Program-made: the position numbers and the translations under genes
DNA from: Axinella damicornis
Lineage: Eukaryota > Porifera > Demospongiae > Axinellida > Axinellidae
Direction: 5' to 3'
Length of the DNA stretch: 64,000 nt
Assembly: GCA_963931865.1 (NCBI GenBank)
Contig: OZ007508.1
Span: 11,716,781-11,780,780 of the forward strand
In this document: positions 22,016 to 34,001 of the stretch, piece after piece
Position numbering within the stretch: position 1 is the stretch's first letter
Layout of the letters: each line of letters starts with the position of its first letter
Notes under the pieces: model-generated
Database searches by the model: none
What the model was told of the DNA's origin: nothing
Seen by the model: the letters and a program-made list of their open reading frames with translations, nothing else

Positions 22016-22488
22016 CCATTTGTTCTGCATGCTTCAATCATGAGCGCATGTGTTTGCATTGTACTGCATGGCAGCTTAGCCCATTGAATTATTAATGCAG
22101 CATGATGTTTGAAATCATGTTGGCAATTACTGCTAGCGGATATAGTCTACTAGCTGCTGATAAAAGTAGATGAAGACAATAACCACCAGCTGCAGTGTCT
22201 GGAGGATGCGCTGGTAGGTTGATTGCTTTGTAATTTGAATCCACAAGAGATTTTTTGTCTCTGCTAGCCTTAGCACTTGCATGATTGTAGCTACTGTATT
22301 GCTGAGTCTTCAGCTCCGGTACAGCCATATAGCCAGCTTAGCTTGCAGGTCTTTCAACTTCCATACTGGCACCAGCTGCACGCGTATAGGTCATGGATTA
22401 ACACCTACCAAGGGCGCATCGATGCATCTACATGCACAATGCTCTAGCTTGCTGTACATGCAGCTCCACCCTTAATGTAGGGAGAACC

Positions 22489-22648
22489 TAGCCTCGTTCC
22501 CAGGCCTACCCCGTGTTTTCTGTTCTTCGGTTTCCGTTGACAATAATACACGGATACGGAAGGGCGGCGCCGCCCTTCCGCATCCGTGTATTATTGTCAA
22601 CGGAAACCGAAGAACAGAAAAAACGGGGTAGGCCTGGGAACGAGGCTA
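22489..22648. mobile_element. 160-bp near-perfect palindromic MITE, TAGCCTCG family
   Basis: Two arms of about 80 bp are complementary almost throughout and meet at ggcggcgccgcc. Exact 9-bp flanks gggagaacc. It has TAGCCTCGTTCCCAGGC termini but an unrelated interior. Confidence 0.95.
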
Positions 22649-24239
22649 GGGAGAACCCGTATGCTAGCTGCTTTTGTCCTCTGATGCTGGCATTAATGCA
22701 TGCTCAATGTTTCATCGTACACTAGAATTAGACTTGTGCAGGCCTAGTTGCATAACACTTGACAATATAAATATGCATACATGTACAGCATCGGTAAAAT
22801 ACAGAAATTTGTGTGACATAATGCATGACAAGGTGCAGGGTCATGAAAAGTGTAACAAGGTGTGAGCTATATAAACAGCAACTTGTGATTGCCAGAAGCT
22901 GCTCACAATACCTGCAGGTAAGGAAAAATAGGAGTAGATGTACGTCCTGGAGGGAAGGTGGTGTGGTTACAGCTGTATGTGTAACAACAACTATACTCCA
23001 GTGTACAATGTCATATTTTGGTGATCGATACACACTTCCAATGACTCAGTGGCCCTCCTATATCCTTTCACCGGTAAGAATTCTCGAGAGAATTAACATC
23101 TCTCAATAATTAAGCCTACTAGGGGAATGCATTGCATTGTGTGGCGAGCGTGAGCGAGTGTGTGTTGGCCTGGGTACGAGGAGGCTACGATGTGCAGAAT
23201 GTTGGCTAGTTGAGCATCAGAACTTTAACTGAGAATAGCACAACCGCAGGCCACAGAATACTACTAGAGGAATGCATGACATTGTGAGTGCAATCAGAAC
23301 GAGTAGCTATATTTGCATGCACAGTTAGTCAAATTTTAATGTTCCCTGCCAATGCAGCCCGTCCAATGGTGCACGACTGAGGTGACAGAAATCATAATAT
23401 GACACACGTGCACAACACAGGGGCCTATATATATTATGCATGCTGCACACCATGTGTTCTGCAGGTGTTGTACATTGCAGGACACATCAAAATTTCACAC
23501 GTGGTCATCAATAGTCAAGCCGCCTTTGAAGACCTAGAGCTATAGAGGCGGCAAGTACTGTACCCACACGATAAATGCCCTTTTTGCAGCAGCATTGCGA
23601 GTGACTCGTGCAATTGTCGGCATCTGCATCTGTGGATGCTGGGATCAGCGAGCTGTGTCAGTGTTGGATGCAGCAAAGGAGAGATTCTACCTTCTGACCG
23701 CGTGTCCAAGGCGTGCTTCCAGAGCATAGAGATGCTGTTAAAATTGGAGAGTAGCGCTGGCAGTATTTTAAGCACGCTGAAATCCAGACAACACCTTTGT
23801 TATTGCACGCTGGCGAATCTGTACTTCCAGCATCAATATTTGTATACGTCATTGAGATTACTTGTTCTAAGATCTGATTGGATCCGCCCGGATTCTGGCG
23901 GAGTTTAAGGAATGTGGGCTATACCTACCAGACCGTATTTCCGTGTGTTATACTGGAAGCGATACACGCGCTGGATAACGGTCTGGGAACGAGACTAGTC
24001 AATTATGAACTACTTTCACCCCCATTTCCCGTCAGCTTTTGGGGAAGCACTGGTGATAGATTAAGCATGTGTAGCTGTGGAAAATCAGAATTCTATATAG
24101 CAGGAGGGCAAAGCCCAAGTGCTATAGTTGATATTGCACAGTCAAGCACATGCTTTATGTGGCTTCTATGGACATATGTACTACAATAACATTCATTCAT
24201 CTTTGATAAGGCCTACATTGAGGGGCACTGCAGGTCATG

Positions 24240-25575
24240 CACACACCTGCATTTCCCAATGTTTCCATGACCTTCTGTACCTGGAAGTCCTGTATTTGTG
24301 TTTCACTCTGCTGTCTGAGGAGGGTGCAGCTTGCTTCAGCACTGACAGCACAGCTTCCTGTGGAGGTGGAACGGAACTTGACCATGCGACCATCAAACCA
24401 AGTGGAATGGAAGTAACAAACACCTCTATCAACTCCTCTCATTTCTTATTATTAGGTGGGAGGGATCTTAGGATAGGGAGAGGGTTACATGAACAGTACT
24501 CTGGTGACGGTACCTATCCCCCACCTGGATGTCATCCAGATGTATTAGCAGTCCCTTGTAGACAGCCTCAATGTGTGCCCTGTACAAGCCTCTGTCGTAG
24601 TTGTCTGGAAAAGTACTGTGAAATGATACGGAAAGCATTAGTGCCAGGCAGCTGTTCAACAAAGAAATACATACACCTCTGGTGGCCTACTACCACTGGA
24701 CTGGTACTGATGGACAGAACTACGTACTGGACTGACAATCGTCCACAGTTTAGTCGGGGAGTCAGTATTAATTCTAACAGCATAACATTGTGGGGTGAAA
24801 AAGAACACATGGCGTGCATGCATATCACTGACATTTGAATGTAACTCGTCCTCAGGCTGTAGAATAATTCCAGAACAAGAACTGTATGTACGTACGGACA
24901 GCATTCATGCAGCACAAACAATGAAAGCACTCTCGCTATCTTCTTTCGCTGCAGTAGCTCCCATGACTATAGCCATTGAAGAGCAGAGGTCTGTGAGTGA
25001 CTTCAACACAGTGAACAATCGTGCAGCCACGATCGGTGAAGCTAGCTAGCTTGTAGCTAGCCAGATCGGTGAAGAAGTCACACTCTCGCAGTCATTGTTG
25101 CTGTGCGGTAGCGACCGTCACTGTAGCCATTGAAGAGGTAGACTCGTGAGTGGTTTCCATCCCGCCATCCAAGAAGCACACGATTCACGGTTCGTGCCTC
25201 TAGCTTTTAGCTTGTTGTTGAGTGAGCAGGTGTAAATTTGTCATGACGAAGATGTACGCATACAGACATACAGACACCGCTTATGTTTTACACGTCTATG
25301 TGGGGCTCGCTCAGGCTTGGTCCAATAATTGAAGCCCTTGGGCATGATGGCAAAGGATTTCAAGACAGCTTTCATGATGTGAATGCTATGACCAATTTGA
25401 ACCCAGAAAGTGACCACTGCAGCATGAGGTATGGGATAGTAATACACATGTTTTGAACTCACTCAGTATATATATGTTTCCAGAGTTGTAGTGAGAGCAA
25501 TCCTGACCTCATCGCTGCTACCGTCCAGCCTCTTGAGGAGATCACAGTAAATACATTGAGTACACTGTGTACACA
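24240..25575 (-). pseudogene. Broken copy of the last three DNAAF5 exons
   Basis: Three pieces match the functional exons at 46.5-48.1 kb. The last exon copy (about 24.25-24.36 kb) keeps EAVLSVLKQAA but has a 13-bp deletion that shifts frame, and the tail no longer reads KHKHRTSRYR. The middle copy (about 24.52-24.62 kb) keeps DNYDRGLYRAHIEAVYKGLL but lacks four codons before its donor. The third copy (about 25.48-25.57 kb) keeps CDLLKRLDGSSDEVRIAL with an insertion upstream. It lies 2.5 kb past the membrane-protein stop codon, on the opposite strand. Confidence 0.85.
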
Positions 25576-26039
25576 AAGACAGGGCATGATTGTGAGATAG
25601 CACTATAGCCATCATGTTTGTTCCTAGAATAACCTGAGTGGTTAACATGATGACTAACCAGTCTTTGATTGCTTGCAGCATTCAAAGACTAGAGGTGGGA
25701 ACGGCCTGGGAATGAAGCTAGCTAACGAGGGCTTAGAGAAGGCTGGGCCCATTTAAACCTAGCCACGTTCCCAGGCTGTGTGGGAGGAGAGAAAGCAGTC
25801 TGGTGTCCACTGCTTGCGCATGCGTGACTATTTCCCAGTATGTTGTCGTTCTATGTGGATCATATCCAGTGTCATAAAATTTGGGGTTTTGCTACATCGA
25901 GTACAAAGTCTCGGATGGGCGTCCTTTAAAGACACATTCCATCACGTCTCTATCTGTCAACGAAAGTATAAAACAGAACAAGCAAGTAGCTGTCAGCATA
26001 GTTAGTCACCGAAATGGAGAGCAATACCTCAGAACAGGA

Positions 26040-26760
26040 ACAGGGACAATTCACTTGCGATTGATGTCATTCATCGATACTTCCGCGATGGGCTCTGTCC
26101 AGAAGGCTATACCGAGGTGGACAAGCAAGTCCTCCGAAAAACAGCGAAGTTTGTCAATGCAAAGGGGGCGGATCTCTTTTATGTCGGGGTAGTATCAAGT
26201 ACGTAAAGTCTGCCTCAGTTTAGACTTAGTCATGCACAATACTGTATTAGTTAATAGTGTGGTCAAGTGATCACTTCTTAAAATTCTTTCTCATTGTTCT
26301 ACCAACCTAGAGAGGGGTTCTCGGATCAAGAGGCTGGTTATTGTTGATGTTTCCCATCGACGAAGATATGCTATTTCCGGCTTGATGAAAAGATCAAGAT
26401 TCTTCTGCCTCCAAGGCAGAAGCAGTCAAGGAGGCAGACGAGAACATCAAGGCCACTCAGAAAAGCCAAAAAGAAACGTACGATAGAAAACACAAGCCAA
26501 AAGTGCTCCCAGAGGGTACAGAGGTGCTCTTGGAAAATACCTACCAAAAGCAGGAAGATGGAACCACTGTGGCCAGGCCCCATACACTATCCACCGGAAT
26601 CTTGGAAAGAACTTGTATGAGCTCATGAACAAGGATGGAAAGGTGATGAAGAAGACAGCGAATACCAATTGCACCAAGACCTATACAAGAAGCACGGATA
26701 GTCCTCCTTCTCTGAGCAGTCCACAGATAAGTCACAACCCCTCAACAAAAAGTCACACAA
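26040..26760 (+). pseudogene. Ty3/Gypsy-type integrase relic, internally deleted
   Basis: A first piece reads EVDKQVLRKTAKFVNAKGAD then FYVG, like the start of an integrase zinc-binding region. A second reads TQKSQKETYDRKHKPKVLPE and, after frameshifts, HRNLGKNLYELMNKDGKV, like a carboxy-terminal integrase tail. The catalytic core between them is missing. No LTR was recognised nearby. Confidence 0.6.
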
Positions 26761-27171
26761 AGGTAAAGGTTATGTTACGCACGTATGACGCCTACTAACC
26801 AATGAATGCCATTGCCATTTTGTATGTATGATGCTTATATCCAACAACACTAGACACAAACGGACCGTAAGTGGAAGGAGAACCAAGATTTGAGAGTCAG
26901 AGACAAGGCCGTCCTCAGGAAAAGCAAGCTGTGTGACAGACACACGTGTATGCAGCCCATAAGTTGTTGGCAGTGCAACTCCCCCACCTTCAAGGTCTGC
27001 AATCAACCATGCTGTCTCAGGTTCATTTGCTTCACTTCAAGAATGTGCAGGTGGCTTCCTGCCTGATCGAAGGCAAGAGTTGTAATACTTCCATGTTGAT
27101 GTATAATAGTAATATCTAGTGTCCAGAATTTGAAATAACGATATGGTACTTTACTATGTCTTCATCCAGCC

Positions 27172-27444
27172 ATGCAAATCCTTCATGAGTATGAACGAGA
27201 CAATTGGGTTGCTGCTACTAGCTACCATGGTGGTAAAGTGAGGCTGTACGATAGTGTGTCTTCAGATAGCCTCACACCAAGCAGACGGCACCTACTGGTG
27301 AACGATGGAATGATAGCAGTGATAGTGGTTCCTGTTCAGCAACAAGTAGTTACTGACAGTTGGGGGTGGATTACACTGTGCTTTTATGCAGACTTGGAGG
27401 GAAACACCTACAACTCGCTTTATGGCCGCCAAACGATCGAGTAA
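27172..27444 (+). pseudogene. Ulp1-like protease fragment, degenerate
   Basis: The frame reads MQILHEYERDNWVAATSYHG then KVRLYDSVSSDSLTPS and VVPVQQQVVTDSWGW. The pattern ILH..(H/N)WV(A)..., LYDS..., VPVQQQ...D(C)G is that of element-borne C48-like proteases. Here the catalytic His position is Asn and the D-C-G box is altered, so it is inactive even if expressed. Confidence 0.5.
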
Positions 27445-27579
27445 AGATGAGCAGTCCTCAGCATCAAAATCAGTGAAGCTTCCCAGTGATCCAGGTTGAC
27501 CCCCGGCGGGGACACGAGTACAGCAGTTGAAACAGTACCAAACTGTTCACAAACTATCACACATACTATCACAAACACA

Positions 27580-27669
27580 TAGCCTCGAGTCGTTCCTGGC
27601 CTTCCCACCCCAGCATTTGTCGCACTGCAAGCAACAGATGCTGGGGTGAGAAGGCCTGGAACAAGGCTA
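27580..27669. mobile_element. 90-bp hairpin MITE, TAGCCTCG family
   Basis: tagcctcg..cgttcctggccttc.caccccagcatttgtcgc pairs with the inverse right arm. Flanks acaaacaca and acatgcaca match at 7 of 9. The interior matches that of the 21916-22015 element. Confidence 0.8.
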
Positions 27670-27699
27670 ACATGCACACAAATGTAAGACAGTTATCCT

Positions 27700-28563
27700 T
27701 ACTCTGCCAAAATCCCCAATGCAAGTTTCTTACACCCACAGATAATAGACCTATGTAGGCTTAAAATTGGTATGTCAAAATGTGCCATAATCGGTACAGA
27801 ATGGTTTCCAATTTTGGCACAAAAACCTACCTCGTCTGGTCTCATGAGTTAGGATATCAAACCTAGATGTTATCTTGCACACAGGATACTCACTTCCGAA
27901 GATGGTGACTGCCTTCTCCAGGGTCTCAATCACAGCCCAGGGTGGAGTAGTCTAGAGCCATCACACACAGAGTCCACCATTGAGGCATGCTGGTAGGGAG
28001 AGGAGGAGGAGGAGGGGGAGCTTCACAACAATTTGCCAACACAAATAGGTGTAGAACGAAGGAGTGATGGAGGAGTTGAAGTGGAGCTGAAGTCCTACTG
28101 ACACAGATCTCAGACTAGCACTGATCTCCACCCTAACCAATCAGTGAATTGAGACCCTTACAAATCCACATTGCAAATGCTAATTGGCAGTCTTACACTC
28201 AGATGGAAAAAATAATTCTTGGGCCCAGACCATGCACTTGGAGTCTGCTTTCTGTAACAGACCCCATAGAGCTTTGAGGTGTCCATTACTCTACTGGTGA
28301 CACCTCAACCTAGCAGGCAGAGGGAGACGATCACCTACTTATTCATCAACCCCGCCCCTTCCTCTCCCCCTCCCCCCAGTGTTTCCCCTTGCCACACCCC
28401 TTTTCTCCTATCCATCATATCTTGCACTCCCATTGCCCAACCCCTCCCACCTCTCTGTCCCTCTCTCGCACGGGTGAGAGCTATTTCCCACATGACATAG
28501 CACACACACCACACACACAACATGACACACAGTCATCACACGGGTCACACGACATACCACACA
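27700..28563. other. No gene seen; pyrimidine-rich stretch before the large element
   Basis: The sequence includes a CT/CA-rich tract (about 28360-28560) ending in a CACA dinucleotide-rich segment. The large element is inserted in that segment. I see no coding exon. Confidence 0.5.
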
Positions 28564-28889
28564 TAGTCTCGTTCCCAGACCATTTTTTGCACGGGGAGGG
28601 GAAAAATAGTCTGGTGAATGGCCTATTCCGTTTTGGTTCCTTGCGGTTGCAATAATTGTGACGTCACATTAGAAAGAATGTAATGTGTGACGTACAGTAA
28701 GGCTCTCGCTGGCCGGCTGTCCCACGTGTAGTCCACGCTTGCCTTGTGCAGCGACTGGTGTCACTAGTTCTATATGCAGGGCATGCTAGCAAGCAGGTGA
28801 GTATGTAACGCCACTGTGAAATCTGCTCTTCATTATTTCCTTTGACTGACTAAAAATAGCATGACGATTAGTTGCCTTACTTCTGATTA

Positions 28890-29470
28890 CTCCTTCACTA
28901 TCAAGAAGTGTGGCCTTTCTTCATGTACGCTTTGCAAGCCAGTGCGTATGGCAATGCAAGGGTTTGAGAAGCTGTCTTACCTACCAGATCCTGTTCCAGG
29001 AGAAGATGGTCACTATTGAAGCTTTTCGGAGGTGTATGGTTCTTCAACATCAGAAGAGAACAGACCAAGCTTGCAAACTCCCAAGGGTCGACAGAAGTCT
29101 CTCCCCTTCTCAGTGAGTGTGCAGCATGTTAAAAATGCAGACACAATGGTACAATGTGAAGAATGCGAGATGTGGAGGTTAGTCTATAGCAAGTACAAAC
29201 GTACTGCTGCCGAAAGACAAACCCTACAAAGCAAGTTGGAAGACTATACATACACTTGCGGAGCACACTTGTCTGATTTAGGATGGGAAGATTGCCTTGG
29301 CGATGACAATGTTTGCATGCGTAGCATTCACTGCTATGAACCACTCGAGAAATTGTACTTCTCAGTAGGCCAACACGAACTCCTTTGTATTTTTTAACGG
29401 TTGCTCCAACGAAGATCTGGTGACAAAAGAAGGCTGTTTGTTACCCCCAATGTTCAGACTGTGCAAGCAA
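28890..29470 (+). pseudogene. Cys-rich zinc-binding-type ORF fragment, element-borne
   Basis: Successive frames read KKCGLSSCTLCKPVRM, then YGSSTSEENRPSLQTPKGRQ, then SVQHVKNADTMVQCEECEMW and, later, YTCGAHLSDL. The C-x2-C pairs (CTLC, CEEC, then YTCG) suggest zinc binding, with some likeness to CW/PHD-type patterns. A final frame has NEDLVTKEG. Two or more frameshifts separate the pieces. I know similar uncharacterised proteins in sponges and corals but cannot name a family. It is the first gene inside the 28564-34156 element. Confidence 0.5.
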
Positions 29471-29944
29471 AGAACCCATCAAAAAGAGGAAGTAGTCTTT
29501 ATTTAGTAATTGAGTTTCTGCGTATGTTGACTGTCTGTATGGTGGTTGTGGTTTGTAACAGGAAATGTTTTGATATGAATGGTCAGGATGTGATGTCATT
29601 ATGATAATGGTAACCACCAGCCAGCACTATTGTAGGGGAAATTTGTGACCAGAAACATGTTTGCAGTAAACAGTGGCCTTAGACAAGAATATAAACCAGT
29701 GAGTGATATGTGATATGCAGTCAGATCATCAAATGGAGTCACTTCACTTCATCAACACCCTAGCAGTGAGAGATTGAGTCAATCTAGCACACCATTCTAG
29801 CAGCGCTGGTACTGGTTGACCAAGATGCAGTGAACATGGAGCAATTTCTCCCGTCACCCCAAGATTACGAAATGATGAGTTCCAACATGGCCACGCTGGT
29901 ATCGCGAGTGCTTGTCAAGCACATGCCATCTCTTAGTGGATATA

Positions 29945-30225
29945 CCGTAGTCGCGCGTTATCAGGCGCATGCGCCTATAACTCCACAGGAAGGAAATATG
30001 CGCCTATAAGCGAGATGCGCCTAATAACACATATAATAATAACGACATTCCTCGAATAGGAAGTGCGCTTCAATTCGAATATAGCTGTTTTCCACCCCGA
30101 AGGATCGAAAATGGCAGAGTTTCTGGAAGAAGACTGCAGCGCTTACCTGGGACAAGAGTTGAACCTGCGCCTAACAGCGAATATGCGCCTATAAGTGAGA
30201 TGCGCCTAATAACGCGCGACTATGG
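29945..30225. mobile_element. TA-flanked MITE, CCGTAGTCGCGCGTTAT ends, nested
   Basis: Ends CCGTAGTCGCGCGTTAT and ATAACGCGCGACTATGG, flanked by TA. The motif gcgcctataa(g/c) is repeated several times inside. It is inserted between the Cys-rich and DUF6589-like ORFs of the larger element. Confidence 0.85.
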
Positions 30226-30414
30226 TAAGGCGGCAGTGAACAGTCACATACAACATCCCTACTCAAAGGAAATGTCCCAGAAGTCTACAGTGGTATGTGA
30301 TGTACACATAATTAGATAATTTACACATAATCAATATTGTAACTAATTTACACATAATGTACATGATCTACCTGCTGAAAGGAGTTCTTTGTTCTGTATA
30401 GGTCTCACTGGGAG

Positions 30415-33340
30415 TGATCTTGAAGAATGAAAACAAGACCACTGAGATGGTGGACATACTTGATATTCTTCACAAATATGTACTCAGGAAGAGAAGCACA
30501 TACTGAGCAGTTGGACCACTTCAGTCATGTGCTAATCGGAGGTGATCAACTGACAGCTGCAAGAGTTCGTGGTGCTGACAGAGTGATGGGCAACTCAAAC
30601 AACGGGCAAGAGCGACTGGAGGGACTGGTTCCAGTAGTGGAAGATTGGCACGCCAAGGTGTGCTTCTTGCAGGTACGTAGCTGTCACTGTACGTATTGTG
30701 TATCAACCCGCACTATGGAAGGTGGAACATTGTACCAGATACAGAACCTGATCAACAGGAGGAACGTTGCCATCGAAAGATGTAAATGCATGTGAGGATT
30801 TCTTTGTATTGGTTGTCACTGCTCACATCTTGGCTGCAGCGATGGAGATTTTGGGTATGCAGACCGTGAACGATACACCAGATGAAACACTTATCCCCCC
30901 ACTACTTCATCAAAGGAAGAGAAGGCAGTGGCTGTTGAATCAGTCGCAAGGATTGTGATCCAGGATTTCGTTGATCTCCAGTCTACAATACAGAAACCCA
31001 AATCACATACACCCGAACAAAGCCCACCTCATGCACAAGGGAGCCACCCAAGAAGCCAGTAGCAAAGGCCACTCCTGACCATATGTTCAAGAGTATGCAA
31101 GAGAGTTGCTCACAATGGGTCTCTTCTATTTTGAGCTGCAGGATGCAATTCGGGAGGGAGAGTTCTGAGGTGCTGGAAGTATTTGTTGCTGTTAATTCTT
31201 TCGAGGGGCAACCGCACTCCTGGTAGCAGCCGATGCAACCGGTTGCAACTCGCTGGTAGCGCAAGCTAGGTATTGCAACTCACAACTGCCAGCACTGCGT
31301 CAGTGAACGACAGCGATCTAGGCCGTGTGGTCTGAATCTTCTGTGCCTTTCCTAAAAACGCCCCAGGCTCATATCTCCACCACCAAGGTGAGTTTCATCA
31401 CCAACTTTTTACATTCAGGTGAGTGCATGATAGTGATCACGGCGGTGTAGTCAGAATTTCTGTAGGCCAAGCCTAAGTACTCAAACATTATTTAATATGT
31501 TTATTTCTGCTTTGTTGACGAGGGGCAACCGCACTCCTGGTAGCCGCGGTTAAACGGTAGCACAAGCTAAGTGTGACAGTTCGTTCCACGATTTGCCGTC
31601 GTAGCGCAAGCTATTAAGTATTGCAATGCTTTCCAATTAACGCACATGCCACGTGGCAACACGCTCAGTCGATCGCGCGAGCAATGGCGACCAAAAGGAA
31701 GACAAGACATTATTACAGCACTCACAACTTAGCCAGCACGGTGAGTTTTGGCATGTAAGCGTCAGTGAACGACAGCGATCACGGCCGTGTGGTCAGAATC
31801 TTCGTGTGCCTTTCCTAAGAACGGTACTGCCACCGGAAGTCGATGGAGCGCTCGAGCAATGGCGGCCAACGGCGAGACAAAAGCGCTCATATCTCCTCGA
31901 CCAAGGTGAGTTTCAGCACCAATTTTATACGTTCAGGTCAGTGCTGGATAGCGATCACGGCAGTGTAGTCAGAATCTTTGTAGGCCAATCCCAAGTACTC
32001 GAACATTATATATATTATTTATATTATATTACATTACGCGGCACAATTTTTCCTATACCAGGAGTGTAACGAGGGGTAACCGCACTCCTGGTAGCCGCGG
32101 TTAAACGGTAGCACAAGCTAAGTGAGTGCATACTAGAGTTATCCCTCACATTCCAAATGAGGAAAGGGGAGGAAGAGTCTATTAGACTATGGTAACTGTT
32201 GTACAGTCTATTATCCTATCTGCTCACCAAAAAGAAGACGGATTGCACTGGATTGCCCGAGCACTTCAAATACAACGACCAGCAAAAAGAAGCACAACAC
32301 GTGTACGCGAAGTCAAGTGCACGTGCGCACGTGACATCCACGCGACAATTACAAGTACGCACATGCTGTACATTTACAACGCGATATCGAGCGGCGCGGG
32401 GAATGGCAGCTAGCCAACAGGAATTATATTATTCCAGCACTTACAGTTTCGCCACCAGGGTGACCTTCGGCACACATTAAGCGTCGGTGCACGACGGCAA
32501 TCTTCGTGTGCCTTTCCTGATAGTGGTAGCCGCGTTGCAACCTGCCGTAGCGCAAGCTAAGTATTGCAATACGTTCTAATTAACGCACATGCCACGTGGC
32601 AACAACGCTCAAGTCGATCGCGAGCAATGGCGACCAAAAAAGTAAGACAAGACATTATTACAGCACTCACAACTTAGCCAGCACGGTGATTTTCGGTATC
32701 TAAGCGTCAGTGAACGACAGCGATCACGGCCGTGTGGTCAGAATCTTCGTGTGCCTTTCCTAAGAACGGTACTGCCACCGGAAGTCGAGAGAGCGCTCGA
32801 GCAATGGCGGCCAACGGCGAGACAAAAGCGCTCATATCTCCACCACCAAGGTGAGTTTCAGCACCAACTTTCATCATTCAGGTCAGTGCATGATAGCAAT
32901 CACGGCGGTGTAGTCAGAATCTCTGTAGGCCAATCCTAAGTACTCAAACATTATTTATATTATATTGGATTGGATTATATTACATTACATTACGCGGCAC
33001 AATTTTTCCTATACCAGGAGTGTAATGTGTCTCAGGCCACACGAACTACACCAATGAGGCTCTCATCATGTTATCCCAATACTACTACTTGCTTCCTCCC
33101 CGTCTCGCTGAACAGCTAATCTGGAGCAGATTTGTGAACACACATGGTTTCCCAGGACGAAACATACCTGCTGGAACATGGAACATATGAACCGTTTGTG
33201 TAAAGATGCCGTCAGTCATCTAGGGGCCAACACAACACGAAATGCCATTGTGCGAGCCGGCAAAGTGGTACAGACACTGTCCGAGGCATTGCATCACTTT
33301 GACCACGAGAACAGCATTGATCCTGGGTCAATTATATCCT
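30415..33340 (+). pseudogene. DUF6589-like ORF, frameshifted and split by a 1.8-kb repeat block
   Basis: Pieces in order: KNENKTTEMVDILDILHKYV (30424 on); after a frameshift, HVLIGGDQLTAARVRGADRV and GLVPVVEDWHAKVCFLQ; then SKDVNACEDFFVLVVTAHIL; then EYARELLTMGLFYFELQDAI to 31195. The frame resumes at 33027 with NYTNEALIMLSQYYYLLPPR, and after a frameshift HMNRLCKDAVSHLGANTT. The GGDQLT and EDWHAK boxes are, from memory, marks of the DUF6589 family. The block 31202-33026 is a later insertion. The family's function is unknown to me. Confidence 0.65.
31202..33026 (+). repeat. Tandem block of the ACTCCTGGTA-ended repeat, inserted in DUF6589-like ORF
   Basis: Starts cgaggggcaaccgcactcctggtag and ends cctataccaggagtgtaat. 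About four partial or complete units are present, with internal starts near 31519, 32070 and 32520. The plus strand carries repeated ATGGCGACCAAAAGGAA and ATGGCGGCCAACGGCGAGAC frames, each running to a GGTGAGTTT-type donor (one unit reads GGTGATTTT). An unrelated segment at about 32125-32515 separates two units. Confidence 0.75.
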
Positions 33341-33369
33341 TGACACTTGTGTGGGTTGGGTTGGTGTAC

Positions 33370-34001
33370 ATGTTTATCAACTGAAATCTTGAGACATTGG
33401 GGGCTCCAGTAAATTCCTTGCCTAATGCGAACTTGAACATCTCGTACACTGCCGCACACTCGTCATATCTTTGACAGAATATGATAATCCGAGGCATGTG
33501 ACAACGTTGACGTCGCAATTCTTCGAGCAGTGGGGCAAATGTAACCTCTAGAGGCTTCTTCTCAGTTACCCAGCATGCAATGTTGGGCTTGTGAGGTGAC
33601 ACTGAAAGAATAAATGGATCAACCATTCCCAAGGTTGTGATCACTTTGCTGCGAGTCGACACAGTTGCTGTTGCAGTGAGTGCCATCATGTGTGCATGCT
33701 GTGGTATCAAGCTGCGCACTTCTCCCAACCTTGAAAATTCTTTCCTGAAGAATGATCCCCTGGAGGAAGATTATAACGTTGGCGTAATACAAAGTTGATG
33801 TACCATACACAGAGGTTTTCGTGCTTATACTCACCATTTAGAAACACAATGTGCCTCATCTTCAGCAGCACTCCCAGTTGGCAAGACATCCCGACCGCTC
33901 ACGAAACTCTTGACAGCCTTCTCTTGCTGTGGTTTGAGTCCTACGTAGCCTAGTCTCCTGCACGCCACCTCGATCGCTCGGTCAACATTGGTCGCCATCA
34001 T
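33370..34001 (-). pseudogene. RecQ-like helicase relic, element-borne
   Basis: The ORF starts MMATNVDRAIEVACRRLGYV just inside the right TIR. GLKPQQEKAVKSFVSGRDV is the RecQ motif 0/Q region. LPTGS then joins directly to EDEAHC, so the Walker A lysine and everything up to motif II (DEAH) is deleted. A donor-like TG|GTGAGT follows. The next exon (from about 33768) has a one-base frameshift, then FRKEFSRLGEVRSLIPQHAH, MALTATATV (motif III) and the start of the second RecA lobe (PRIIIFCQRYDECAAVYEMF). It cannot hydrolyse ATP as it stands. Confidence 0.8.

Larger units (their letters stand above)
13163..25680. repeat. Segmental duplication, copy A
   Basis: Landmarks appear in the same order as in copy B (about 40.56-48.3 kb): membrane-protein exon 2 with its gtaagta donor, ggggtccac-rich intron, the TAGTCTC element with gggacaggc flanks, exon 4, the cacaatacctgca(g)taaggaaaaa stretch (22907 versus 45712), then three DNAAF5 tail exons. 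In copy A the membrane-protein exons are intact and the DNAAF5 exons are damaged. Confidence 0.8.

Noticed and set aside
24128..24838. 236-codon plus-strand frame
   Set aside because: It is antisense to the broken DNAAF5 tail exons; their minus-strand similarity to the functional exons explains the region.
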